NCBI GenBank assembly: GCA_963817885.1
Contig: CAWFQE010000002.1
Span: forward strand, 1,178,001 to 1,242,000
Source: CAVOHU01 sp963817885
Lineage (GTDB): Bacteria > Acidobacteriota > Vicinamibacteria > Vicinamibacterales > JAKQTR01
DNA length: 64,000 nucleotides
Direction of reading: 5' to 3'
Under the pieces are notes generated by a model. That model searched no databases and was not told the DNA's origin. It was given only the letters and a program-made list of their open reading frames with translations. This document shows positions 9,087 through 19,301 of this stretch, one piece after another (positions within the stretch are counted from its first letter, which is position 1; each line of letters starts with the position of its first letter). The position numbers and the translations under genes are program-made.

Positions 9087-11401
9087 TCGGTCGCGGCTTC
9101 CATCGCCGGTGGTTGAAGGCGGCCGCGCTCGGGGCAGCCGTCCTCGTCGTGCTGCGCGTGTGGCCGCACGCGCCGTTGCGCGACCGGTTTCCCGTTTCTA
9201 CGGGTGTGTGGTCCGCCGACGGGGAGCTGCTTCGCGTCACCCGCACCTCCGACGATCAGTATCGATTGTGGGTGCCGCTCGCCGGGATCTCGCCCACGCT
9301 CATCGACGCTTTTCTCCTCAAGGAAGATCGCTGGTTCCGCTTTCATCCAGGCGTCAATCCCGTCGCGATCCTCCGCGCCGCGGCTCACACCTACGGGGGC
9401 GGCGATCGCCAGGGTGGTTCTACGCTGACGATGCAGCTGGCCAGGCTCGAACTGCGGCTGAACACGAAGACGGTGCTCGGAAAACTGCGCCAGGTTGGAG
9501 CGGCACTCTGGCTGGAGGTACGGTATTCCAAGCGCGATCTGCTCGAGGCCTACCTCAACGTCGTTCCGTTCGGCGGCAACATCCAGGGCGTGGGCGCGGC
9601 GAGCCGCGTCTACTTCGGCAAGTCACCTGACCGGGTCACCCTCGGCGAGGCGGTAACCCTGGCCGTGATTCCGCAGCGCCCGGCGGGCCGCGCCGGCCGC
9701 GCGGTCCCGGACACCGACCTGCTCGCCGCGCGCATGAGGCTCGGCACGCTCTGGCTGGCCCGTCATGGCGACAAGGCCGACGATCGAAGGCAGATCGAGT
9801 TGCCGATCGCGGCGCGGCCCGACTTTGCCCTTCCGTGGCAGGCGCCCCACTTCGTCGATGCCGTGCTCGCCAGTCGTCCAACAGGGTCGGGGTCCGTCTT
9901 CACGACGCTCGACGCGGGGCTGCAGCGCCTGGTCGAGCAGCAGATTCAGCGGTACGTGAGGCGCTACGGCGAGGTCGGCATGCGGAACGCCTCGTCGCTG
10001 CTGGTCGACACGCGCGACATGTCGGTGAAGGCGTGGGTCGGCTCGGCCGACTACTGGAGCCTGTCCATCGACGGACAGGTGAACGGCGTGCTGGCGAAAC
10101 GTTCGCCCGGATCGGCGCTGAAGCCGTTTGTCTATGCGCTGGCGATCGATCAGGGCCTGCTGCACCCGCAGACGATGGTGCGAGACGCACCCACCTCGTT
10201 CGGGCCGTTCACACCTGAGAACTTCGACCGTCATTTCTTCGGCCCGATTACGGTCGAGGAAGCCCTGATCCGCAGCCGCAACATCCCTGCCGTCTGGGTC
10301 AGCACGCAGTTGACTCAACCGACGCTCTACCAGTTCCTGCAAAGCGCCGGCGTGCGCGACTTGAAGCCGGAGTCCTTCTACGGCCTTGCGCTGACACTCG
10401 GAGGAGGCGAGGTGACGATGGAGGAACTGGCCGGGCTGTACGCGATGCTGGCCAATCAAGGCGTGTTGCGGCCGCTTCGGGTCGAGCGCTCCACCGCGCG
10501 AGTCGACGGCGTGCGTCTGCTCAGCCCGGAGGCGAGCTTCGTCACGCTCGACATGTTGCGGCACCACCTGCGTCCCGACGACGACGGCACCGTTCCGGTG
10601 CGCGCGCGGTGGCCGGTCGCCTGGAAGACCGGCACGTCGTGGGGGTTCCGCGACGCGTGGTCGGCCGGCGTGGTTGGGCCCTACGTGCTGGTGGTGTGGA
10701 TCGGCAACTTCAACGGGCTGGGCAATCCCGCGTTCATCGGCGTCGATGCGGCCGCGCCGCTGTTCTTTCGCATCGCGGACGCGCTGAACCTGGCCAGGCC
10801 TGCCGAAGAGGTGCCGGCGTTCACGCCGCCGCCCGGGGTGGTGAAGATCGCCGTGTGCAGCGGAAGCGGCGAATTGCCGAACGCCGACTGCCCGCACACG
10901 GTGGACACGTGGTACCTGCCGGGCAAGTCTCCGATTCATGTCAGCCAGCTGCATCGTGCCGTCGCCATCGATTCGCAGACCGGGTGGCCCGTGTGTCCTC
11001 CGTACCCCGCCACGACGCGCTTCGAGGTCTTCGAGTTCTGGCCGTCGGACATGCTGCAGCTGTTCCGGGAGGCCGGCGTGCCGCGCCGCGTGCCCCCTGC
11101 GCTTCCCGCGTGCGCAGCCGACGACCGGCTCGGTCCGCCGCGCATCGGGTCGCCGCTTCGCAACGTGACCTATGCCTTGCGAGGTTCGGGCTCTCGCGAT
11201 CAGATCACGCTCGAGGCGAGCGTCGCCGCCGACGTCAAGCGGGTGTTCTGGTTCGACGGCCGCGCGCTGGTCGGCACACGCGCGGTTGCGGACGGGCCGC
11301 TGCCCTGGTCGCCCGCCTCTCCCGGCGCCCACCTGATCCGCGTCGTGGATGATCACGGCCGGTCCGCCGAACGCGACGTCAACGTCGTCTTCGAACGGTG
11401 A
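9083..11401 (+). CDS. pbpC: Penicillin-binding protein 1C (glycosyltransferase/transpeptidase)
   Basis: A bifunctional class A PBP of 772 aa. A short N-terminal anchor precedes the GT51 glycosyltransferase domain, with catalytic Glu81 in KEDRWFRFHPG and the GGSTLTMQLAR motif. The transpeptidase domain has SxxK (Ser344-Ala-Leu-Lys347), SRN, and KTGTS at 515-519. The last ~90 residues resemble the PBP1C-specific C-terminal domain (biPBP_C). All catalytic motifs are intact. The start is GTG at 9083, overlapping the TGA stop of the macroglobulin gene, which indicates translational coupling. Co-occurrence with bacterial alpha-2-macroglobulin is well established. Confidence 0.93.
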   Translation: MIGRGFHRRWLKAAALGAAVLVVLRVWPHAPLRDRFPVSTGVWSADGELLRVTRTSDDQYRLWVPLAGISPTLIDAFLLKEDRWFRFHPGVNPVAILRAAAHTYGGGDRQGGSTLTMQLARLELRLNTKTVLGKLRQVGAALWLEVRYSKRDLLEAYLNVVPFGGNIQGVGAASRVYFGKSPDRVTLGEAVTLAVIPQRPAGRAGRAVPDTDLLAARMRLGTLWLARHGDKADDRRQIELPIAARPDFALPWQAPHFVDAVLASRPTGSGSVFTTLDAGLQRLVEQQIQRYVRRYGEVGMRNASSLLVDTRDMSVKAWVGSADYWSLSIDGQVNGVLAKRSPGSALKPFVYALAIDQGLLHPQTMVRDAPTSFGPFTPENFDRHFFGPITVEEALIRSRNIPAVWVSTQLTQPTLYQFLQSAGVRDLKPESFYGLALTLGGGEVTMEELAGLYAMLANQGVLRPLRVERSTARVDGVRLLSPEASFVTLDMLRHHLRPDDDGTVPVRARWPVAWKTGTSWGFRDAWSAGVVGPYVLVVWIGNFNGLGNPAFIGVDAAAPLFFRIADALNLARPAEEVPAFTPPPGVVKIAVCSGSGELPNADCPHTVDTWYLPGKSPIHVSQLHRAVAIDSQTGWPVCPPYPATTRFEVFEFWPSDMLQLFREAGVPRRVPPALPACAADDRLGPPRIGSPLRNVTYALRGSGSRDQITLEASVAADVKRVFWFDGRALVGTRAVADGPLPWSPASPGAHLIRVVDDHGRSAERDVNVVFER

Positions 11402-11537
11402 ACTGAAACCATCCGGCATGACCTGCCGGCGGCCTGCCAGGCAGCCCGAATGCCGCGGTCGAGACCATGAGCCCGCTGCTGAGGCTTCACGGCACCACAG
11501 GCCCACGTGGACACCGCGAATTCGAGACGGATGTGGC

Positions 11538-11566
11538 GTCGCAGCGCCCACTCGAGACCCTATACT
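11538..11566 (+). promoter_or_regulatory. Candidate promoter giving a leaderless tamB-type transcript
   Basis: TATACT (11561-11566, five of six matches to TATAAT) ends eight bases before the ATG at 11575, and no ribosome-binding site lies between. A weak -35 (GTCGCA, 11538-11543) sits 17 bases upstream. Transcription would start at or next to the ATG, suggesting a leaderless mRNA. Confidence 0.35.
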
Positions 11567-11574
11567 GATAAGGC

Positions 11575-12495
11575 ATGAACTTGCGGCGGCGATGGCGGTT
11601 CATCGTGCCGGCAGCCGTTGCGGCACTGGTCCTCCTGCTGCTGGCGGTGGCGCAGCTCGGGCCGGTCCGCGCGCGTGTGCTCGCGCTTGTCGCCGACCGG
11701 ATGCGCACCGATTTCGGCGTCGACCTTTCCGCCGCGCGGCTCGATTACGCTCCCCTCTCGTTGTCGGTGCGGCTCCAGAACGTCCGGCTCGCGAAGGCCA
11801 CCACGAGCGGCACGAGCCCGGCCTTTACTCCCTTCTTCGAAGTCGACGAGGTTCGCATCGCCCTGCCGTGGTCGCTCCTCGCCGGCCGGGTGGCGATCGA
11901 CTCGGTCGAGCTGGACCGCCCGCGCCTCACGCTGGTGCGCGGCGAAGACGGATCGCTGAACCTGCCGCGGACAAGCGGCGAGCTCGACCGCGTGGTCGTC
12001 GGCGCGATCCGGATCGACAACGGAACTGCCGAGTTCGTCGATCGCCTGAGCGGCTACTCGATCGAGGCGCGCGGCCTCAGCCTTGCGATGCGGCCCGTCG
12101 CTTCGGGCGTGTGCGCGGGCCCGTTGCTGATCCCGGCGCTCAGGGTCAGCGCCCGCGATCGCCAACCCCTGACGGCGAGCATCGGGGGCGTCGTCCGGTA
12201 CGACGGCGCCAGCGTCTCGTTCGAACGATTGATGCTGGCGGCGCCGGAGGGCGAAGTTCAGATCGACGGGAGCGTGGGATCGATCTACAGCCGGATGACC
12301 GCCGACTTGACCTACAGGGCCTCGCTCGCGCTGGATCGGATCGCATCGTGGGTGTCGCTCACCCGCCATCCTTCCGGCACGCTCGCCGCGTCGGGCCGCG
12401 TGACTGGATCCGCTGTGGCTCCGCAGGTAACGGTTACGCTGTCGGGAAATGGCATGTCGTGGGCGACGTGGCGAAACGTGTCGCTCCAGCGGCGA
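11575..12495 (+). CDS. tamB: TamB-like protein, N-terminal segment (frameshifted gene, part 1)
   Basis: This is the start of a giant gene that runs to 18,440. Residues 1-30 form a basic stretch plus one membrane anchor (FIVPAAVAALVLLLLAVAQL). An AsmA/TamB-type beta-helical domain follows, with the typical 'DSVELDRPRLTLVRGEDGSLNLP' style of repeat. TamB proteins span the periplasm as a hydrophobic groove thought to carry phospholipids or to help outer-membrane assembly. The frame is lost between about 12,481 and 12,495: the protein continues in the next frame from the codons for SGEATASLDG. One extra base explains it. The ATG at 11575 is preceded by a -10 element but no Shine-Dalgarno. Confidence 0.75.
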
Positions 12496-15282
12496 GGCAA
12501 CGGCGTCGCTCGACGGAGCGATTGTTCGTTCACTGCAGCTCTCCTCGCCCGATGGGCGCGCGGCGGTCTCCGCAACGGTCGACTTCACCGGAACGAGCGG
12601 CGGGCGACTGCACGCCGAGTGGCAGGACGTCGAGATCGGCCGGCTTGTCGCGGCGGCCGGAATCGAGGCGCCCCTTCGCGCCTCGGGCCGGCTGGAGGGA
12701 AAGGCCGATGCGGCGTGGCGTGAGGCCCGGCTCGACCGTGTCGACGTGCGCGTGGAGAACACCACGCGGCCGCCAGCAAGGCCAGCTGCCGGGACCGTCC
12801 CACTCGAGGGATGGTCGCGACTCAGTCTCGCCGGCGGCACGTACCGCTTCGAACAGGAGCACCGCGTCGGAGGCGTGCTCGCGATTGCGGCGTCCGCCGA
12901 GGGAAAGCTGGAGGCCGATGCGCTCGCCACGTCGAGTGTGCGAGGCACCGCGAGCGCGACCTCGACCGATCTTGCCTCCGTTGTCCGCCGTCTCGGCGCC
13001 GCCGGTCTGCCGATCTCCCAGATGGCTGCGCTCGAGCCCGGGGGGCGGGCGCAGGTGAATCTTGCGATATCGGGGACCTTCAGCGCGCCCCGCGTCGATG
13101 GGCTGATCACCGCCACGAACGTCCGTCTCGCCGGTGCGCCGGCGGCAACCCTCTCGGCGAAGCTGATTGCGACGCCGCGCCTGGTGCGGCTCGAGGCGAT
13201 CGACCTGAGCGAGGGTGCGAACCGGATTCGAGGGAGCGTGACTGGGGCGCTCGATCGCAAGACCCTCTCGGGTGAGCTGTCGGGTGACCTTCCCGCGATC
13301 GGCGACGCGCTCACATCAATCCCCGCGCAGTGGAGGCCGAGCGGCGCGGTGACCTTCTCCGTCCGCGTGGGCGGCACGTTCTCGGCTCCGCGAGTCGACG
13401 CGAATCTGTCGGCAACCGATCTCGTGGGCGCCGGGCAGCACCTCGGCTCCGCGCGCGCTGCGGTGCGGCTGGACGGTCGCACACTGAAGGTCGATTCCCT
13501 CGAGCTGACGCAGCCGCGTGGCGGCAGGCTCACGGCAACGGCCAGCTTCGAGCTCGATCGCCGGCAGTTTGCCATCGACGTTGAGGGCGCGAGCCTGTCG
13601 GTGACACCGATTCCTGGCAGCGATTCCGGCGCGCAGCCGATGCCGATCGATGCCCTGTTCAATTTTCGCTTCACTGGAAACGGCTCGCTGTCCCAGCCGT
13701 CGGGAAAGGGCTCCATTGAGGTGAACCGGCTGGCGTGGAACGGTATCGAGGCTGGGCCAGTCCGCGTGGACGTGTCGCTCGATCGCGGAACCGCCGTCAT
13801 CGATGTCGGGGCGGCGGAGCTGCGGATGTCCGCCCACGGGAGCGTCTCGACTGCTGCGCCGCACAGGTTCACGATGCGTGGCGAGATCGCAGACCTTGAC
13901 CTGTCTCGACTCTCCCGGGCGCTGCAATCGGGCACGAGCGGCCTTGCAGGCACGCTCGCGCTCTCGGCGACCGCGTCGGGAGACTTCCAGGATCTCGCGG
14001 CCGTCAACGCCGAAGTCAACGTGCAGCGGTTCGAAGCGGCCTACGAATCGGGCAGGATTTCGCTCTTGAACGGTGCGAGCGTCGCGTACCGCGATGGCGA
14101 GCTCGTCGCCAAGCAGATCGCACTGCGGGCAGGCGCAACCTCATTCACAGCCTCGGGCCGGCTCTCGCGCGGTGCCGCCGACGGCCGGCTCGACCTCGCG
14201 ATTGACGGCGACCTGAAGGACCTCATGCCGTTCGTGCCGGGGATGGCGGGCTTCAAGGGACTCGAGGCGTCCGGCGCCCTCAGCCTGAAGGCAACGGCTG
14301 AGGGCACGCTCGACCATCCCAGCCTCGCCGGCGATGTCCGGTTTGCGAACGGGCGCATCGCGGCGAACGGATTGCCGCCGGCGACAGGGCTCGGCCTGAC
14401 AGCGTCCTATCGCGCGGGCGTCCTGGAGTTGAGCGCTCTGCGCGGCATCTGGCAGGGCGCCGTGCTCGTCGGCTCCGGGCGGTTGCCGGCGAGACTCGCC
14501 GCGAGCTGGCTTCCCTCGGGCCTGCTCTCGTCGCTGCCCGCTGGCGACGCGACCGCGCGACTTACGGCCAGGGTGCAGCCCATCACGCGGGCGGCGCTCG
14601 AACCGTTCATGCCGGCCGACATGGTCGCGATGCTCGACGTCTCCGCGGGCGTTTCGCTCACCCTGGAGACGGCCCGGCCCTCGCTCGACGCACTCTCGGG
14701 CGAACTGGTGCTCGATCCCCTCTCGCTCTCCGTGGCCCGGGTGCCGATCACCGAAGTGCGGCCAACGCGACTGACCGTGACGGGCGGCAGGTTGAAGGTG
14801 GCGGACTGGGAGTGGACCGGCAGCGGCACGCGACTGACGGTCGGCGGCGGCGCGAACCTCGCGGATCGGCAACTCGACCTGACGGTCGCCGGCACGTCGG
14901 ACCTGCGAGTCCTGTCGGTCTTTCTTCCCGCCGGGGCGGCAACCGGCACCGCCGATGTCGACCTCCGCGTGCTGGGCCGCGCAGACAACCCCGACTTCGA
15001 CGGCCGGATCACGCTCTCTGGCGCGGGGCTGAGCCTGGCCAGCCCGCGCTTCGCCCTGACCGAGCTTGCCGGCACCATCGACCTGGCGCGTGGCCGAATC
15101 AGCGTGCGCGAGATGAGCGGGAACGCCAACGGCGGCCAGATCACCGTCAACGGCGCCCTCGATTACGGCGCGATGGCGCTCCGGGGCGGCTCATTGACGC
15201 TCACCGGCAGACGGATCGCGCTCGACGCGCCGGAAGGATTCCGCACCGAGATCGACACGGATCTGAAGGCTCGAGGCGGGGG
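12486..15282 (+). CDS. tamB: TamB-like protein, central beta-helical segment (frameshifted gene, part 2)
   Basis: About 930 residues of repeating beta-strand segments, with recurring 'GTFSAPRVDG' / 'GTFSAPRVDA' and 'AEGTLDHPSLAGDVRF' units, typical of the TamB groove. There is no start codon of its own: it is the continuation of the gene beginning at 11,575. It ends at a run of five G (15,278-15,282). Removing one G joins it in frame to the downstream segment, reading through ARGGAGDDFTVRGQVTVQRG. This is a textbook homopolymer error and makes a real gene break unlikely. Confidence 0.75.
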
Positions 15283-18200
15283 CAGGCGACGACTTCACGG
15301 TTCGCGGTCAGGTCACCGTTCAGCGCGGCGCTTACCGAACGCCCGTCGTCCTGACCGGCCGAGTGCTCGAACTGCTGCGGTCGGGCAACTACGGCTCGCT
15401 CGCGGTCAGCGGGATGCCGGCACTCGACCGCGTCCGTCTCGACGTGTCGGTCGTGACCGCCTCCGACCTGCTGGTGAGCAACAACTACGGGCAGGTCAAC
15501 ATCGGCGCCGACCTGCGAATTGGCGGAACCGCACAGAGGCCGGCGGTGAGCGGACGCGTCAGCCTGCGGGAGGGCGGACAGCTGTTCTTCGGCGGCAATA
15601 CCTACCGGCTGCAGCGCGGAACGGTGGACTTCGTCGATGCGAGCGGCATCAGGCCCGATGTGAACTTCACGGCCGAAACGCGCATCGGCTCGCACGACAT
15701 CACGCTGACCGTCACCGGCACGCCTGATCGTCTCAAGACGGAGCTCACGTCGGAGGGGCTCACCCAGAACGACATCGTGTCGCTGCTGGTAACAGGCCGG
15801 ACGGTTTCTGAGACCGGCGCCGAGCAGAGTACAGCCGCGCGCGACCAGGCGCTGAGCCTCCTGTCGGGCGACATCCTGGGCTTTGCCGGGCGCGCGGTCG
15901 GCCTGGACACGCTGCGTCTCACCCGCGGCGAGCCGGTCGATCCCCTCGCCACCGACCCGAGCCTGACGAGCCCCGCGACCGATCCGGCTGCCCGTGTGAC
16001 CCTCAGCAAGAGCCTGAGCCGCCAGGTCGAGATCATTCTCTCGCAGAGCCTCCGCCAGAGCGGGGGCCTGACATGGGTCGCCATCTATCGTCCCGTGCCA
16101 AGCATCGAGCTTCGCGGGGTGTCTTACGACGATGGCAGTCGTTCGTATGACGCGTTCCATCGGCTCACCTTCGGCGGCGGGGCGACCCTACGCGCGGCGC
16201 CGCGCCCGAGGGCCACGCGGGTTGCGGCCATCCGGTTCACCGGATCGCCCGGCTTCGACGATCGCGATCTCGGGTCCCGGCTCACGCTCCGCGAGGGCCA
16301 CGCGTTCGATTTCTTCAAGTGGCAGGAAGATCGCGATCGCCTGCAACGCCTCTACCACGGCCGAGGCTATCTCGAGGCCAGGGTCGCCACCTCTCGCGAT
16401 GCGGCCGGCGAGGGCCGGGTGAGCCTGACCTACGATGTCACTCGCGGCCCGAAGACGGTGCTCGAGGTGACGGGCATGAGCCTGCCGGCTGCGGTGCGAG
16501 ACCATCTGCGCGCACGCTGGGCCGACGCCGTGTTCGACGGATTCCTGCTCGGGGATCTGCAGGACGCGGTGAAGGCGGACCTGGCGCGCGGCGGTTACCT
16601 GCGGGCTGTCGTGAACGCCGGCGTGCAGCGGAGCGGCGCCGGCGCGAGCGAGCAGAAGACGATTACCATCCGGGTCGATCCGGGGCTGCCGAGCACGACG
16701 CGCCGGATCGTATTCGTCGGCAACGTGCAGATCACCTCCGAGCGCCTGCGCGCGACCCTGACCGCACAAGCGCTGGAACTGGCGGCATGGCTCGATCCCG
16801 CGGCGGTTCAGTCAGCGCTTTCCTCGCTCTACCGCGGCGAGGGCATGTTGAATGCGAAGGTCCGCGTCGAAGGTCCGCGTTACGACGGCGCAGAGTCGAC
16901 GGTTCGGGTGGTCGTCGACGAGGGGCCGATGTTCCGCGTGACCGGGGTCCGCGTTGAGGGTGCACATCGGCTGCCGGGGACAATCGTCGTGCAGGAGTTT
17001 GGTGTCGAAGAGGGAGCACCGTACGAACCCGCCCGCATCGAGGAGGGGCGGACGCGTGTCGAGCAGGCGTACCATCGCAAGGGATTCGCCGATGTGCGCG
17101 TCGCTGTCACCCCGGAGGTGTCGCGCGAACGCGCGGAAGTCGCACTCGCGGTCGCCGTGCAGGAAGGGCCGGAGCGCGTGCTGGACGGCGTCGATGTCCG
17201 GGGAGCATCAGGCACCAGCCGCAGCGTCGTGGATCGCGCGCTCCAGGCGACGCCTGGCGAAACGGTCGATCCCGAGTCGTGGTACCAGGCGCGCCGGCGG
17301 CTCTACGACACGGGCGTCTTCAGAGGTGCCGACATCGAGTTCACGCCGGTGGGGGCGGCCACGACCGAGGGCGGCGTGACCCGACAGCCTGTACGCGCGG
17401 TGGTGACGCTGCAGGAGTGGCCCCGCTGGCGGGTGCGCTACGGGTTCAGGCTCGAGGACCAGGCGGCCGCGTCCGGTACCGGTCGCGATCTGTCGCCCGG
17501 CGTGCTCGTCGACCTGCAGCGTCGAAATCTGTTCGGGCGCGCAATCGGACTCGGTCTGACCGGCAGCTACCAGAACAGCGTCAGGCTTGCGCGGGTATCC
17601 TTGACGCTTCCACGCCTCGTTTCGCTGCCGGTCACAACGACCATCTTCCTCACGCGTCTGCGCCAGTCCCTGGGCAGCGATGGCGCGATTCCCTACGTCG
17701 TGGACAAGAGCATTGTGTCCGCCGAACAGGGGTTCCAGCCATTTCGCACCGTCAAGCTGACATACGGATACCGATTCGAGCGCGACCACACCTTCGACCC
17801 GACGGCCAGCCCCACAGACGAGCTGGCACTGAACTACACGCTGAACATCGCACGGCTGAATGCGGCCATCGTCGTCGATTCCAGGAACGATCCCTTCAAC
17901 TCGACGTCCGGGTGGTTCCACTCGTCCAACTTCGAGTACGCCGCGCGCAGCCTCGGGTCGGACCTCCGGTTCATCAAGTACCTGGCCCAGCGGTACTACT
18001 TCCGTGAAATCGGGCCGATCACGCTGGCCACGGCGGTGCGTTTCGGGGCCGGCCACGGCATCGGTCAGGATCTGATTCCGAGCGAGAAGTTCTTTGCCGG
18101 CGGCGCGACATCGGTTCGAGGCTACGCCCAGGACGGGCTCGGGCCGGTCGACTATCTCGGTGTGGTTGGCGGGGATGCCATGCTGGTCGTCAACCAGGAG

Positions 18201-18440
18201 GCGCGGTTCCCGGTGTACCGATGGGTCCGCGCGGTGGCGTTTCTGGACGCCGGCAACGTGTTCCCGAAACTGGGCGACGTGTCGATTGGCGCGCTGAAGG
18301 CGGGTGCAGGACTCGGGCTGCGCCTGAACACACCGATTGCGCTGCTGCGCATCGATTTTGGCGTGCCCCTGTCAGCCACGCCAGGCTCGCCCGGCTCGCG
18401 GCGCGGCCGTTGGTACTTCTCCTTCGGTCAGACGTTCTGA
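15279..18440 (+). CDS. TamB C-terminal domain fused to a five-POTRA Omp85 (TamA/BamA-type) barrel
   Basis: One uninterrupted frame; numbering here is from codon 15,363. Residues 1-275 are a TamB DUF490 C-terminal domain (GGQLFFGGNTYRLQRGTVDF, then RVTLSKSLSRQVEIILSQSL). Five POTRA domains follow at about 285-365, 366-445, 446-523, 524-604 and 605-685. A 16-strand-type Omp85 barrel (687-1025) has the L6 motif VRGY (918-921) and ends in Phe, the barrel-assembly signal. TamA normally has three POTRAs and BamA five. So a periplasmic lipid/assembly bridge and its outer-membrane partner are one polypeptide. With parts 1 and 2 the protein is about 2,290 aa. It ends four bases from the convergent TPR gene. 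Individual domain calls are firm; the biological role is inferred from TamA/TamB. Confidence 0.88.
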   Translation, partial: GAGDDFTVRGQVTVQRGAYRTPVVLTGRVLELLRSGNYGSLAVSGMPALDRVRLDVSVVTASDLLVSNNYGQVNIGADLRIGGTAQRPAVSGRVSLREGGQLFFGGNTYRLQRGTVDFVDASGIRPDVNFTAETRIGSHDITLTVTGTPDRLKTELTSEGLTQNDIVSLLVTGRTVSETGAEQSTAARDQALSLLSGDILGFAGRAVGLDTLRLTRGEPVDPLATDPSLTSPATDPAARVTLSKSLSRQVEIILSQSLRQSGGLTWVAIYRPVPSIELRGVSYDDGSRSYDAFHRLTFGGGATLRAAPRPRATRVAAIRFTGSPGFDDRDLGSRLTLREGHAFDFFKWQEDRDRLQRLYHGRGYLEARVATSRDAAGEGRVSLTYDVTRGPKTVLEVTGMSLPAAVRDHLRARWADAVFDGFLLGDLQDAVKADLARGGYLRAVVNAGVQRSGAGASEQKTITIRVDPGLPSTTRRIVFVGNVQITSERLRATLTAQALELAAWLDPAAVQSALSSLYRGEGMLNAKVRVEGPRYDGAESTVRVVVDEGPMFRVTGVRVEGAHRLPGTIVVQEFGVEEGAPYEPARIEEGRTRVEQAYHRKGFADVRVAVTPEVSRERAEVALAVAVQEGPERVLDGVDVRGASGTSRSVVDRALQATPGETVDPESWYQARRRLYDTGVFRGADIEFTPVGAATTEGGVTRQPVRAVVTLQEWPRWRVRYGFRLEDQAAASGTGRDLSPGVLVDLQRRNLFGRAIGLGLTGSYQNSVRLARVSLTLPRLVSLPVTTTIFLTRLRQSLGSDGAIPYVVDKSIVSAEQGFQPFRTVKLTYGYRFERDHTFDPTASPTDELALNYTLNIARLNAAIVVDSRNDPFNSTSGWFHSSNFEYAARSLGSDLRFIKYLAQRYYFREIGPITLATAVRFGAGHGIGQDLIPSEKFFAGGATSVRGYAQDGLGPVDYLGVVGGDAMLVVNQEARFPVYRWVRAVAFLDAGNVFPKLGDVSIGALKAGAGLGLRLNTPIALLRIDFGVPLSATPGSPGSRRGRWYFSFGQTF

Positions 18441-18444
18441 ACGC

Positions 18445-19047
18445 CTACTTCCCCCTGACGGTCTTCATCAGCGATTCAATGGCCGGACGCTCCGGGGCCT
18501 TCGGTGCGAGCTTCAGGAAGCGTTCGAAGAAGGCGGCCATCTTGTCGACGCGTTTCGCCTTGTAGTACTCCATCCCGGCGTAGTAGTGCGCATAGGCAAA
18601 CGCCGGATCCATCGTCGTCGCCTTCTCGAGGGCGGCTGACGCGTTGCGGAAGTCCTTCGCCTCGGCGTAGGCGAGGCCGAGCTGGTATTGGGCGAAGAAG
18701 CTGTCTGGCGCGAGTTCGACTGCCTTGCGCCCGTCGGCGATCGCCTTGTCCATGTCGCCGCTCAGGACCGAGGTCGCCGACCGGCCGACAAACGTCCAGG
18801 CATTGAAATCATCGTTCCCGAGCCGGCCGAACCAGTTTCGCGCCTGCTCGTTGTCCGGCGGGGTCAGCCTGTGCGCGCTCTGGCCCGCCAGGTACAGGTC
18901 CTGGGGAGCCGGCGCCGTCTCGGCCTGGACCCGCTCGATGACCTGGGAGAACTGTCCGCTTTCGAAGAGGCTTTGAATCGTCGGCGGTTCCTGCGCGGGC
19001 AGCGCAAGGGCCAGCGTCGTGACGAGAATGGATGCGAGACCTGTCAT
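18445..19047 (-). CDS. Exported tetratricopeptide-repeat protein
   Basis: A 200-aa protein with an N-terminal signal peptide (MTGLASILVTTLALALPAQE) and about four TPR units; the clearest begin at AIADGRKAVELAPDSFFAQY and ASAALEKATTMDPAFAYAHY. TPR proteins act as protein-binding scaffolds; no enzymatic domain is present. ATG at 19,047 was chosen over upstream codons because AAGGTGG sits about 7 bases before it and the signal peptide begins there. It is convergent with the TamB-Omp85 gene. Its partner is unknown. Confidence 0.75.
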   Translation of the reverse strand: MTGLASILVTTLALALPAQEPPTIQSLFESGQFSQVIERVQAETAPAPQDLYLAGQSAHRLTPPDNEQARNWFGRLGNDDFNAWTFVGRSATSVLSGDMDKAIADGRKAVELAPDSFFAQYQLGLAYAEAKDFRNASAALEKATTMDPAFAYAHYYAGMEYYKAKRVDKMAAFFERFLKLAPKAPERPAIESLMKTVRGK

Positions 19048-19301
19048 CGGGTACCACCTTTCCTGGCGCCGCCGAATTTCCGATCTCGGCTTGCCCCTCC
19101 ATCGTATCCAATTCGAGCGGCGGGGGCACACTCATCCGGCGCGGGCCCCGAAGCCGGTGGGTTGTCATGATGGCCGTGCCAGGCCCCGTCCTGGCCCGTT
19201 CCGGCCCGTTGACAGAAAACCGATGGTGGGGTGCATACTACGTTTCAGGAACCGGCATGGGCGTCTCGGCCGGTGCGCGAGCCTCCAGCGAAAGGGTCTG
19301 T

